Assembly (NCBI GenBank): GCA_016708725.1
Contig: JADJFE010000030.1
Coordinates: 310,001 to 374,000, forward strand
DNA from: Candidatus Aalborgicola bjergmarkensis
GTDB taxonomy: Bacteria; Pseudomonadota; Gammaproteobacteria; Burkholderiales; Burkholderiaceae_C
Direction of reading: 5' to 3'
Length of the DNA stretch: 64,000 bases
A program made the position numbers and the translations under genes. Shown here one piece after another: positions 18,231 to 26,310 of this stretch (position 1 is its first letter; every line of letters begins with the position of its first letter). Under the pieces are notes generated by a model. That model was not told the origin of the DNA. It saw only the letters and a program-made list of their open reading frames with translations, and searched no databases.

Positions 18231-18794
18231 TCACTCGTCACCCCCCAAGGCCCCGGACCATCGCTCCAGGTCCTGCACCACGCTGCCGAGTTCTATGGCA
18301 TCGGCCACCACGGCATTCCACACTGGTGACTCCACCCGCACGCCGGATTGGAAAAAAGCCTCCTGCAAACGCTGTTGCACGCGCTCTTGCCACTGCGCTT
18401 GCGAAAGTTGGAGACCCAGGGCTGACAGCACGCGCTGTTTGTCTTGCGCCATGCCACGTACCCGCATCAGGCGCAATAGGCGTTGCTGCATTTCGGGTTG
18501 GTTCTGCAGCCGCTGTGCTTGCTGGTGGATGATCTCATTGAGCAGCATTTCCAGTACCTGCTCTTCGTCGTGACAGGTTCGGGTCCAGACAATATCGCCA
18601 CTGAAGTGTTGCAAGCTGCGTTTGAACTCCATTGCCCCCTCATGCACGGCGAGAACGTGGAAAAAACAAAATCCGCGTGCGCTCCACTGCTGGGCTTCGA
18701 TGACGTGCCAATCATTCCCCCAAGCGTAGTGCAGGCGGATGGAAATTTCGTTATGCCGCTGGATGTGTCGCTGGGCGGCGGACAGTTCAGTCAT
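18231..18794 (-). CDS. hypothetical protein, possible degenerate PilZ domain
   Basis: A 187-residue protein starting MTELSAAQRHIQRHNEISIR. Arginines near the start, WSARGFCFFHV (compare the PilZ D/NxSxxG motif) and FSGDIVWTR are in PilZ-like order, but the match is weak. The second half is helical and rich in Gln/Leu. ATG 18794 has an AGGA about eight bases upstream. If it is a PilZ protein, it would bind c-di-GMP; this is inference. Confidence 0.5.
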   Translation of the reverse strand: MTELSAAQRHIQRHNEISIRLHYAWGNDWHVIEAQQWSARGFCFFHVLAVHEGAMEFKRSLQHFSGDIVWTRTCHDEEQVLEMLLNEIIHQQAQRLQNQPEMQQRLLRLMRVRGMAQDKQRVLSALGLQLSQAQWQERVQQRLQEAFFQSGVRVESPVWNAVVADAIELGSVVQDLERWSGALGGDE

Positions 18795-18930
18795 GGGATG
18801 TATTCCTGGTACGGGATTCAGCAACAGTCAGCCGTCTTCCGTGTCAACTATTGCAGATGCCTTGAAATTTTTCCGCGCACAATTACACAAGATTCGCTAT
18901 TTTATTGATACTGCTCCCGCAAGCTTCATA

Positions 18931-20025
18931 ATGGATCCAAAAATGGCATCGAATCAGATAACACCTAACACCAGAGTTTTTATTGGGAATTCCGATCCTC
19001 AGACGGCACGCCGTGTCTCGGTCGCGCCGATGCTTGACTGGACGGATCGCCATTGCCGGTATCTGCACCGTTTGCTGTCACACCGTGCCATGCTGTATAC
19101 CGAAATGGTCACGACCCAGGCATTGTTGCATGGGGATGTTGCACGCCATCTGCGTTTCAATGCAGAAGAGCATCCCGTGGCCTTGCAATTGGGGGGCAGT
19201 GAACCCGATGCGATGGCGGCATGCGCACGCCTGGCGCAACAGTGGGGGTACGACGAGGTGAATATCAACTGCGGTTGCCCCAGCGAGCGCGTGCAGCGTG
19301 GTGCCTTTGGTGCGTGTTTGATGCAGCAGGCTTCACTGGTGGGTGATTGCGTCAAAGCCATGCAGGACGCCGTTGGTCTTGCCCTGCCGGTGACGGTCAA
19401 GCACCGCATTGGCATCAATCAGTCAGAGAGTTACAGCTTTGTGCGTGATTTTGTCGGTACGGTGGCGGATGCCGGTTGCCGGATATTTATCGTGCATGCG
19501 CGCAATGCCTGGTTGCAAGGTCTGAGCCCGAAAGAAAACCGGGAGGTTCCCCCCTTGCGCTATGCGGTGGCACACCAGCTCAAGCGCGATTTTCCGGAAT
19601 TGACCATCGTTCTCAACGGCGGCATTCACACCAACACGCAGATTGCAGAGCAATTACAGTTTGTGGATGGCGTCATGCTGGGGCGGGAGGCCTACCACAA
19701 TCCCTGGTTGTTGAGCACGTGGGATGCCGCGTTTTATGGTTGCGCGTCGCAGGAACCATCACAAGCATCACAACTGTCGCGCGAATGGGTGGAAGAACAG
19801 ATGCTTGCCTATATGGAGCGTGAAGCTGCCACGCATGGTACGCATTGGTATGCGATTGCGCGCCACATGCTGGGCTTGCGCCACGGACTGCCGGGCGCAA
19901 GAGCTTGGCGCAGGGTGTGGAGTGACCACCGGCTCAAGGGGTGGCCTGCGCGCGCTGTCATGGCGCACTCCCGTGGGGCGACTGTTACTGTCCCTATTTC
20001 TGCCCCTATTCCAGCCAGGTTGTGA
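18931..20025 (+). CDS. dusA: tRNA-dihydrouridine(20/20a) synthase
   Basis: An FMN enzyme of 364 residues that reduces uridines 20 and 20a in the tRNA D-loop. DusA features are clear: RVSVAPMLDWTDRHCRYLHR, LYTEMVTTQALLHGD, EHPVALQLGGS, the catalytic-cysteine motif NINCGCPSERVQ, TVKHRIGIN and IVHARNAWLQGLSPKENR. ATG 18931 (or 18943, four codons later) is the likely start; the reading frame extends upstream over the opposite-strand hypothetical gene. The 3' end overlaps the convergent nitroreductase gene by 20 bp. Confidence 0.95.
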   Translation: MDPKMASNQITPNTRVFIGNSDPQTARRVSVAPMLDWTDRHCRYLHRLLSHRAMLYTEMVTTQALLHGDVARHLRFNAEEHPVALQLGGSEPDAMAACARLAQQWGYDEVNINCGCPSERVQRGAFGACLMQQASLVGDCVKAMQDAVGLALPVTVKHRIGINQSESYSFVRDFVGTVADAGCRIFIVHARNAWLQGLSPKENREVPPLRYAVAHQLKRDFPELTIVLNGGIHTNTQIAEQLQFVDGVMLGREAYHNPWLLSTWDAAFYGCASQEPSQASQLSREWVEEQMLAYMEREAATHGTHWYAIARHMLGLRHGLPGARAWRRVWSDHRLKGWPARAVMAHSRGATVTVPISAPIPARL

Positions 20026-20713
20026 ATTCCTCCACCGGCACGCGCGGTGTATGAAAGGTGTTCACCGGAGCCTGTGTGTCGGCGTAGCCCAGTGACATTG
20101 CGCACACCAGCATTTCGCCCGGACCTGCTTCGATGTGACGCATCACGATGCTGCCAAATGTATTCCATGCAGCTTGTGGACACGTGTGCAAACCGTGTCC
20201 GCGTGCGCACACCATGATGTTTTGCAGGAATGTCCCATAGTCGAGCAAGGAGCCGCGCCCCAGCACGCGATCAATCGTGAACACCAGTCCCACCGGCGCA
20301 TCAAAGAAGCGAAAGTTGCGCTGTTGCTGCGCGTGCATCCTGTCCCTATCACCCTTGCCGATTCCTAAAACACCGTACAAGCCCCAGCCGTTTTCGCGCC
20401 TCCGCTCTGCGTAAGGACTGACCCACTGGGCCGGATAGTAATCGTACGCTTCCTGGTGCTCAGCCAACAAAGCCGGATTGGCACGCAGCGCATCATGGGC
20501 TGCGCATACCTGTGCTACCAGACGGTCCCGGCTTGCTCCTTGCAAGACATACACCTTCCAGGGCTGGGCGTTGGTGCCCGAGGGCGCACGGCTGGCGACT
20601 GCAAGAATGTGTTCCAGCATTTTTCTGGGGACTTCCTGGCTGCTAAATGCCCGAACGGACATCCGTGAAGTGATTGCCTCATCAACCACAGAATAATCTA
20701 CCGAAGAATTCAT
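20006..20713 (-). CDS. nitroreductase family protein
   Basis: A 235-residue FMN-dependent oxidoreductase. It has the N-terminal flavin-binding SRMSVRAFSSQEVPRKMLEHIL and ASRAPSGTNAQPWKVYVL. Later segments include GSLLDYGTFLQNIMVCARGHGLHTCPQAAW and AMSLGYADTQAPVNTFHTPR. It reduces nitroaromatics or quinones with NAD(P)H; the physiological substrate is unknown. ATG 20713 has an AGAGG-like sequence upstream (ACCTCT in reverse). Confidence 0.9.
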   Translation of the reverse strand: MNSSVDYSVVDEAITSRMSVRAFSSQEVPRKMLEHILAVASRAPSGTNAQPWKVYVLQGASRDRLVAQVCAAHDALRANPALLAEHQEAYDYYPAQWVSPYAERRRENGWGLYGVLGIGKGDRDRMHAQQQRNFRFFDAPVGLVFTIDRVLGRGSLLDYGTFLQNIMVCARGHGLHTCPQAAWNTFGSIVMRHIEAGPGEMLVCAMSLGYADTQAPVNTFHTPRVPVEEFTTWLE

Positions 20714-20748
20714 AAGAGGTGTTCCAATGCTGATTGTGTTTTGTGTTT

Positions 20749-21252
20749 TTACGCTGTGAAGCTGCCCGATTTGCCACCGTGTTTTTCCAGCAATCGCACA
20801 TCGGTGATGGTCATGCCACGGTCCACCGCCTTGCACATGTCATAAATGGTGAGCAGCGCTACCTGCACAGCGGTCAGCGCCTCCATCTCAACGCCCGTTG
20901 GGCCTATAGTCTCGGCAGTGGCTCGGCACACCACATGAGCGCCTTGTAGGGCATCGGCAGGCACGATTTCAAAACCCAGCGACAAGTGGCTCAAGGCCAG
21001 GGGATGGCACAAGGGGATGAGTTCGCTGGTTTTCTTGGCGCCTTGTATCCCGGCGATGCGTGCCACGCCCAGTACATCCCCCTTGCTGGCGCTGCCGGCT
21101 GCAACCATGGCCAAAGTTGCGGGTTGCATCACAATACGTCCGCTGGCTATGGCGACGCGGTGCGTGGCGGGTTTGGCGGCAATATCCACCATGTGGGCCT
21201 GGCCAGAGGAATCAAAATGGGTGAAATGTGCGGAATGCGTGGGGCTGGACAT
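20749..21252 (-). CDS. moaC: cyclic pyranopterin monophosphate synthase
   Basis: A 167-residue enzyme of molybdenum cofactor synthesis that converts 3',8-cH2GTP to cyclic pyranopterin monophosphate. The family landmarks are KGDVLGVARIAGIQGAKKT, ELIPLCHPLALSHL, TAETIGPTGVEMEALTAVQ and YDMCKAVDRGMTI. It lies 35 bp upstream of, and on the same strand as, the nitroreductase gene. Other moa genes are not in the window. Confidence 0.96.
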   Translation of the reverse strand: MSSPTHSAHFTHFDSSGQAHMVDIAAKPATHRVAIASGRIVMQPATLAMVAAGSASKGDVLGVARIAGIQGAKKTSELIPLCHPLALSHLSLGFEIVPADALQGAHVVCRATAETIGPTGVEMEALTAVQVALLTIYDMCKAVDRGMTITDVRLLEKHGGKSGSFTA

Positions 21253-21333
21253 GTGTAAACTTTATCTCAGCTTTGCAGAAAAGCGTATGCATTGCTAGCT
21301 GATTGAAAGACTTTATTGAAGGAGGATATGAAT

Positions 21334-22107
21334 ATGTTGTTAATAGAGTCACCATTCTGGCGCGATCGTATCAAGGCTTGCGTCGTGCATCTGGGCCTGA
21401 GTTTAACCCTTGCCTTGCTGGCTGCGTTGCTGGTGTTCGGGCTTTGGTACCCTTATCCTTACCGTGAACTGTCGGGCGGGCGTGAATTGTTTATTCTGTT
21501 GGTGAGTGTGGATGTCATTCTGGGACCGTTGATGACCCTGGTGGTGTTCACCCGCACCAAACCTTGGCGTGAGCTGTTGCGTGATTTGACGGCCATCGGC
21601 TTGATGCAGTTGGCTGCATTGGGTTACGGTTTGTGGAGCGTGAGCGAGGCGCGCCCGGTGCATCTGGTCTTTGAGTACGACCGCTTCCGTCTGGTGCATG
21701 CCGTGGATGTGCCGCAGGAATGGTTATCCAAAATCCCGGCGGGGATTGAGGCTTTGCCCCTGAGTGGCCCCACGCTGCTGTCGCTGCGCCCGTTTCGGAA
21801 TCAGAAGGAAAAAATCGACGCTACGATGCTTGACGTGCAGGGATTGTCGCTGGCATTTCAGCCTGAGTTTTGGCAGCCGTATGAAGCGGCAAGCGCCGAA
21901 ATTCTCGCCAAGGCCCGACCGGTTAGCGTACTCAAAACACGGTTTCCCGATCAGGCTGCGGCCATCGATCAGGTGTTGGGCGGCTTGGGGATCAACCCGC
22001 AAACCGTTGTCTACCTGCCACTGGCAAGTCGCAAGGCATTTTGGACTGTATTTTTGGACTCCAGCAATGCTCGGATTCTCGCCTTTATGCCCTTGGATCC
22101 ATTTTGA
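21334..22107 (+). CDS. TfpX/TfpZ family type IV pilin accessory protein
   Basis: A 257-residue inner-membrane protein with three N-terminal helices (LSLTLALLAALLVFGLWYPYPY, LFILLVSVDVILGPLMTLVVF, IGLMQLAALGYGLWSV) and a periplasmic remainder. The family assists pilin assembly or modification in Burkholderiales and Neisseria relatives. The AGGAGG at 21320-21325 is eight bases from ATG 21334, which is therefore preferred over 21328. Its stop overlaps the likely TTG start of the next gene. Confidence 0.85.
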   Translation: MLLIESPFWRDRIKACVVHLGLSLTLALLAALLVFGLWYPYPYRELSGGRELFILLVSVDVILGPLMTLVVFTRTKPWRELLRDLTAIGLMQLAALGYGLWSVSEARPVHLVFEYDRFRLVHAVDVPQEWLSKIPAGIEALPLSGPTLLSLRPFRNQKEKIDATMLDVQGLSLAFQPEFWQPYEAASAEILAKARPVSVLKTRFPDQAAAIDQVLGGLGINPQTVVYLPLASRKAFWTVFLDSSNARILAFMPLDPF

Positions 22108-23717
22108 AGCTCCTTCATACGCTAAATCGCGCTCTAGCGCCCGTACTGCTAGCGAATGCAGCTATTTTATTTATAGCGTTGACAGTTTCGCCGGTTCACG
22201 CGCAGCTCGCGGTGCAGTCCAATTTGCCGCATCTGGGGGAGGGCGCTGATATGGGCTATAGCGCCGAGCGGCGACTGGGGGACCGCATTGCCCGTGAGTT
22301 GTACCGTGACCCGGACTACATTGACGATCCGCTCCTGGTGGAGTATGTGCAAGGCATCTGGCTTCCTTTGCTGGAGGCAGCCCGGCAACGTGGTGAATTG
22401 TCCGCTGAACTCGATGCCACCTTTGCCAAGGAGATACTGCTTAGCAAGGAACGCAGCGTCAACGCTTTTGCCTTGCCTGGGGCCTATTTGGGTTTGCATC
22501 TGGGGCTGGTGGCCGTTGTGACCAGTCGTGATGAACTGGCCTCGGTTCTGGCGCATGAGTTGAGTCACGTGACCCAACGCCACATTGCACGCATGATGAC
22601 CCGGCAAAGCCAGCAGGCTCCGTGGATTCTGGGTGCCATGATCCTGGGGCTGCTGGCTGCCAGCAAGAGCGGCCCGATGGCTGCCAATGCGACCATTGTG
22701 GGCGGGCAGGCTGTGGCTGCGCAAAGCCAGCTGAATTTCTCGCGTGACATGGAGCGCGAAGCCGACCGGATCGGTTTTAGCGTGGCGACCCAGGCTGGTT
22801 TTGCTCCCGAGGGCTTTGTCTCGATGTTTGACAAGTTGCAACAATCGGCACGGCTGAACGACAGCGGCAACTTTCCCTACCTGCGCAGCCACCCCTTGAG
22901 CACTGAACGCATGGCCGATATGCAAGCGCGTATCGGGGTCGGGGGTGGTCTGGATTTACCTGAACCCAGCCCAGCGTCTGGGCCGTCATCGCGTCGGAAT
23001 GTGCAAGAATTCGACCAGACCATGCTGGCAGCGCGCGCCCAGGTTATCTCCCATCCGGCTGTGGATGCCTTGCGCGCCTGGGCACAGGAGGTTGAACCCG
23101 CAGCTTTGCGCCGTTTGACACCCGCACGGCAGCTTGGCGCGCTGTATGGCGCGACCCTGGCGGCGATTCGCTTACATGAGTACGCCAATGCACGCCAGCT
23201 ATGGCTGCGTCTGAGCGTCAAGGTGGGGAATGATGCACCAGCGGCGCGTCTGGCGCGCTTGCTGGGCGTGGAGTTGTACCTGGCCCAGAATGACGGCGTG
23301 CAGGCCGCTGCGTTGCTCAAGAAAGGTGAAGGTAAGACAAGCACATCAGGTACATCCAGTCGTGCTGAATTATTTTTGAGCGCCCAGGCGGCATTGCACG
23401 GCGCGCCCAAGACGCCGGTGGTTGAGAATTTACAGACCTGGGTCGCCAGCCATGCGCGCGATGCCCAGGCCTGGCAACTGCTGGCGTTACTCTACACGGA
23501 GAAGGGGCAGACGCTGGGTGCGTTGCGGGCACAGGCCGAGGTCAGTGTGGCTCAGCTTGATTTTCCGGCAGCACTGCAGCGCTTCAAGTCTGCGCAGGAG
23601 TGGGTGCGCAAGAACGGTACGAGCGCAGGCAAGAGCGACCACATCGAAGCCTCGATCATCGATACCCGCACCCGGGAGATGGAGTTACTGCTTCGGGAGC
23701 AGGCGCTGGAGCGCTGA
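22104..23717 (+). CDS. M48 family metalloprotease with TPR region (BepA/YfgC-like)
   Basis: A periplasmic zinc protease for outer-membrane protein quality control. HELSHVTQRHIARMM supplies the HExxH site, and the third ligand is in READRIGF. A helical TPR-like C-terminus (about 300-530) fits BepA. The best start is TTG 22104, which overlaps the tfpZ stop and gives a signal peptide ending SPVHAQ. The only upstream ATG (22041) lies inside tfpZ and gives no signal peptide at its start. The signal-peptide core is encoded by a copy of the dispersed 48-bp repeat. Confidence 0.87.
   Translation: MKLLHTLNRALAPVLLANAAILFIALTVSPVHAQLAVQSNLPHLGEGADMGYSAERRLGDRIARELYRDPDYIDDPLLVEYVQGIWLPLLEAARQRGELSAELDATFAKEILLSKERSVNAFALPGAYLGLHLGLVAVVTSRDELASVLAHELSHVTQRHIARMMTRQSQQAPWILGAMILGLLAASKSGPMAANATIVGGQAVAAQSQLNFSRDMEREADRIGFSVATQAGFAPEGFVSMFDKLQQSARLNDSGNFPYLRSHPLSTERMADMQARIGVGGGLDLPEPSPASGPSSRRNVQEFDQTMLAARAQVISHPAVDALRAWAQEVEPAALRRLTPARQLGALYGATLAAIRLHEYANARQLWLRLSVKVGNDAPAARLARLLGVELYLAQNDGVQAAALLKKGEGKTSTSGTSSRAELFLSAQAALHGAPKTPVVENLQTWVASHARDAQAWQLLALLYTEKGQTLGALRAQAEVSVAQLDFPAALQRFKSAQEWVRKNGTSAGKSDHIEASIIDTRTREMELLLREQALER
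22129..22177 (-). repeat. dispersed 48-bp repeat, copy 1 (inside BepA-like signal peptide)
   Basis: Read on the minus strand it starts GCTATAAATAAAATAGCTGC and ends GGGCGCTAGAGC. It matches the other four copies over the whole length. It encodes RALAPVLLANAAILFIA of the export signal in the opposite direction. Confidence 0.7.
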
Positions 23718-24038
23718 ATCAATCACCATGCTCATCAAGGAGTAAAACAGCGACCCGACCAGAGCCGCACCGAAACCATCGACGGTAAAGCCGTCCAGAA
23801 CGCCCGATGCGGCCCAGAACATGAAGGCATTGATGACAAACAGGAACAAGCCCAGAGTCAGTAGCGAAACCGGCAAGGTCAAAATCACCAATACCGGGCG
23901 CAAGACGGTGTTAAAGAGTCCGATCACCAAAGTGGCAATCAGGGCCGCCGGGAAGCTGGTGACTTGCACGCCATCGTAGACATAGGTCAAAGCCAGCAGG
24001 GCTGTGGCATTAAGCAGCCATTTGGCAATCAGTTTCAT
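23685..24038 (-). CDS. phage holin family / PF04020-type small membrane protein
   Basis: A 117-residue protein with four membrane helices (LLNATALLALTYVYDGV, ALIATLVIGLFNTVLRPV, VSLLTLGLFLFVINAFMFW, GFGAALVGSLFYSLMSMV). This is the widespread four-helix family annotated as phage holin-like, although most members are chromosomal with no lytic role. The ATG at 24038 begins the first helix. Its 3' end overlaps the convergent M48 gene by 33 bp. Confidence 0.85.
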   Translation of the reverse strand: MKLIAKWLLNATALLALTYVYDGVQVTSFPAALIATLVIGLFNTVLRPVLVILTLPVSLLTLGLFLFVINAFMFWAASGVLDGFTVDGFGAALVGSLFYSLMSMVIDSALQRLLPKQ

Positions 24039-24098
24039 GGGGCAATAAATAGCAAGTCGAGAATTCGGGACGGGCCAGTTTAGCTGAAAGGACAAACC

Positions 24099-25253
24099 AT
24101 GACCATCATCACCCATATCGAAGACCTGCGCCTGCTGGCACACAAGCGGGTGCCGCGCATGTTTTACGACTATGCCGATTCCGGCTCCTGGAGCGAGAGC
24201 ACCTACCGGGCCAACACGGCGGATTTTCAGACGATCAAATTCCGCCAGCGTGTGGCCATCAATATGGAGCAGCGCAGCACGACCAGCACCCTGCTGGGGC
24301 AGAGCGTGCGCATGCCCGTGGCGTTGGCGCCGGTTGGTTTGTGCGGCATGCAGCATGCGGATGGTGAAATTCTGGCTGCGCGCGCCGCCAAAGCCTTCGG
24401 TGTGCCGTTCACCCTGTCCACCATGAGCATCTGCTCGATTGAAGACGTGGCACAAGGCACGGGAGGGCATCCATTCTGGTTTCAGTTGTACGTGATCCGG
24501 GACCGTGGCTTTATCGAACGTCTGATTGAGCGCGCCCGCGCCGCCAACTGTTCAGCACTGGTGTTGACGTTGGACCTGCAAATCCTCGGCCAGCGCCACA
24601 AGGACCACAAGAATGGCCTGAGCGCGCCACCCAAGCTGAAGGTGGCCAATCTGCTCAACATCATGGGAAAACCCCGCTGGGCGCTGGGTATGCTGGGCAC
24701 CAAGCGGCGCGGGTTTGGCAATATCGTTGGCCATGTCGGTGGTGTGGAAGACATGGGATCGCTGTCCGAATGGTCCGCCCGGCAGTTTGATCCGACGCTG
24801 AACTGGGCCGATGTGGAATGGATCAAGAAGCGCTGGGGCGGCAAGCTGATCCTCAAAGGTATTCTGGACGTGGAGGATGCCAGGTTGGCCGCTGCCAGCG
24901 GGGCGGATGCGTTGATCGTTTCCAACCATGGCGGGCGCCAGCTCGACGGTGCCGAGTCGTCCATCCGTGCCTTGCCAGCCATTGTGGATGCGGTGGGGCA
25001 GCACATCGAGGTGCACATGGACGGTGGCGTGCGCAGCGGCCAGGACGTGCTCAAGGCCATCGCCCTGGGGGCCAAAGGCGTGCACATCGGACGTGCCTAC
25101 GTTTACGGGCTGGGTGCGATGGGGGAAGAAGGTGTGCGTCTGGCGCTGGAACTCATCCGCAACGAGATGGACATCACCATGGCCCTGTGTGGAAAAACCG
25201 ACATCAACACCATCGACAAAAGCCTTTTGTTGCCAGGAACCTGTCCGGCCTGA
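24099..25253 (+). CDS. lldD: alpha-hydroxy-acid oxidizing protein, L-lactate dehydrogenase-like
   Basis: A 384-residue FMN enzyme oxidising L-2-hydroxy acids, most likely lactate to pyruvate, with electrons passed to the respiratory chain. FMN and active-site segments are present: MFYDYADSGSWSE, PVALAPVGLCGM, WFQLYVIRDRG, LTLDLQILGQRHKD, KLILKGIL, and the catalytic His/Arg segment SNHGGRQLDGAESS, then HMDGGVRSGQDV. Full length for the family. Lactate versus another 2-hydroxy acid cannot be settled by eye. Confidence 0.9.
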   Translation: MTIITHIEDLRLLAHKRVPRMFYDYADSGSWSESTYRANTADFQTIKFRQRVAINMEQRSTTSTLLGQSVRMPVALAPVGLCGMQHADGEILAARAAKAFGVPFTLSTMSICSIEDVAQGTGGHPFWFQLYVIRDRGFIERLIERARAANCSALVLTLDLQILGQRHKDHKNGLSAPPKLKVANLLNIMGKPRWALGMLGTKRRGFGNIVGHVGGVEDMGSLSEWSARQFDPTLNWADVEWIKKRWGGKLILKGILDVEDARLAAASGADALIVSNHGGRQLDGAESSIRALPAIVDAVGQHIEVHMDGGVRSGQDVLKAIALGAKGVHIGRAYVYGLGAMGEEGVRLALELIRNEMDITMALCGKTDINTIDKSLLLPGTCPA

Positions 25254-25377
25254 GCGACCTGAAGTACCGAATCCCCATGGGATTGGGCCTGGATTGTCCC
25301 TGGTCTGCAAAAATCGTCGTTTTTTGCGTTACGATGAACTTTTTATTCTTACCCGCCAAGCAAAAAAGGATACCCCT

Positions 25378-26310
25378 ATGAGCCAAAGCAAGTTCCGTCT
25401 GGTTACCCGTAGCGATTTTGACGGTCTGGTTTGTGCCGTGCTGCTCAATGAACTGGACCTGATCGACGACATCAAGTTCGTTCATCCCAAGGACATGCAG
25501 GACGGAAAAATCGACATTACCAGCCGCGACATCACCACCAACTTGCCCTATGTGTCCGCTGCACACCTGGCTTTTGACCACCATGAGTCGGAAACCATGC
25601 GCAATGTGGGTGAACACCCCAATCACATCATTTCGGCGCATGCTCCGTCTGCAGCGCGCGTGGTGTATGAGTATTACGGCGGCGCCAGTGCCTTCCCCAG
25701 TATCAGCTTTGAGATGATGGAGGCGGTGGATAAGGCTGATTCAGCCCAGTTCAGCCACGAGGAAATTCTGGAGCCAACCGGCTGGGTGTTGCTCAATTAC
25801 CTGATGGACTCGCGTACCGGACTGGGACGTTTTCGTGAGTTTCGCGTCAGCAACTACCAGCTGATGATGGACCTGATCAAATACTGCCGCAACCACGGTA
25901 TCGACGACATTTTGAAGTTGCCCGATGTGGTGGAACGTGTGGAACTGTATTTTGAGCATGAGTACAAGGCAAGGGAGCAGATCCAGCGCTGCGCCACGGT
26001 GCATCGCAACCTGGTGGTGCTCGATTTGCGCAAGGAGGAAACCATCTGGGCGGCCAACCGTTTCCTGATTTATGCGCTGCATCCGCTATGCAATATCTCC
26101 ATCCACGTACTGTGGGGCGTGCAAAAGCAAAATACCGTGTTTGCCACCGGCAAATCCATTCTGGACCGCAGCAGCAAGACCGACATCGGCGCCTTGATGC
26201 TGCAGTACGGCGGCGGCGGCCACATCGCGGCTGGCACGTGCCAGGTGGAAAACGAGCAGGCAGAGGATGTGTTGGCGGCGTTGATTCACCAGATCAATGC
26301 CGATGGTTGA
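25378..26310 (+). CDS. DHH-family phosphoesterase (exopolyphosphatase/nanoRNase-like)
   Basis: A 310-residue protein with the DHH N-terminal motif RSDFDGLVCAVLLNE, a central AFDHHESETMRN motif and a C-terminal DHHA1 glycine motif (YGGGGHIAAGTCQV). Relatives hydrolyse short oligonucleotides, cyclic dinucleotide products or polyphosphate; the substrate is not known. The ATG at 25378 follows an AAGGA. Its stop overlaps the next start as TGATG, so it is translationally coupled to the ABC exporter. Confidence 0.85.
   Translation: MSQSKFRLVTRSDFDGLVCAVLLNELDLIDDIKFVHPKDMQDGKIDITSRDITTNLPYVSAAHLAFDHHESETMRNVGEHPNHIISAHAPSAARVVYEYYGGASAFPSISFEMMEAVDKADSAQFSHEEILEPTGWVLLNYLMDSRTGLGRFREFRVSNYQLMMDLIKYCRNHGIDDILKLPDVVERVELYFEHEYKAREQIQRCATVHRNLVVLDLRKEETIWAANRFLIYALHPLCNISIHVLWGVQKQNTVFATGKSILDRSSKTDIGALMLQYGGGGHIAAGTCQVENEQAEDVLAALIHQINADG

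Noticed and set aside
23685..24038. Phage origin suggested by the holin-type name of the four-helix protein
   Set aside because: No other phage gene is near; the family is mostly chromosomal and widespread.
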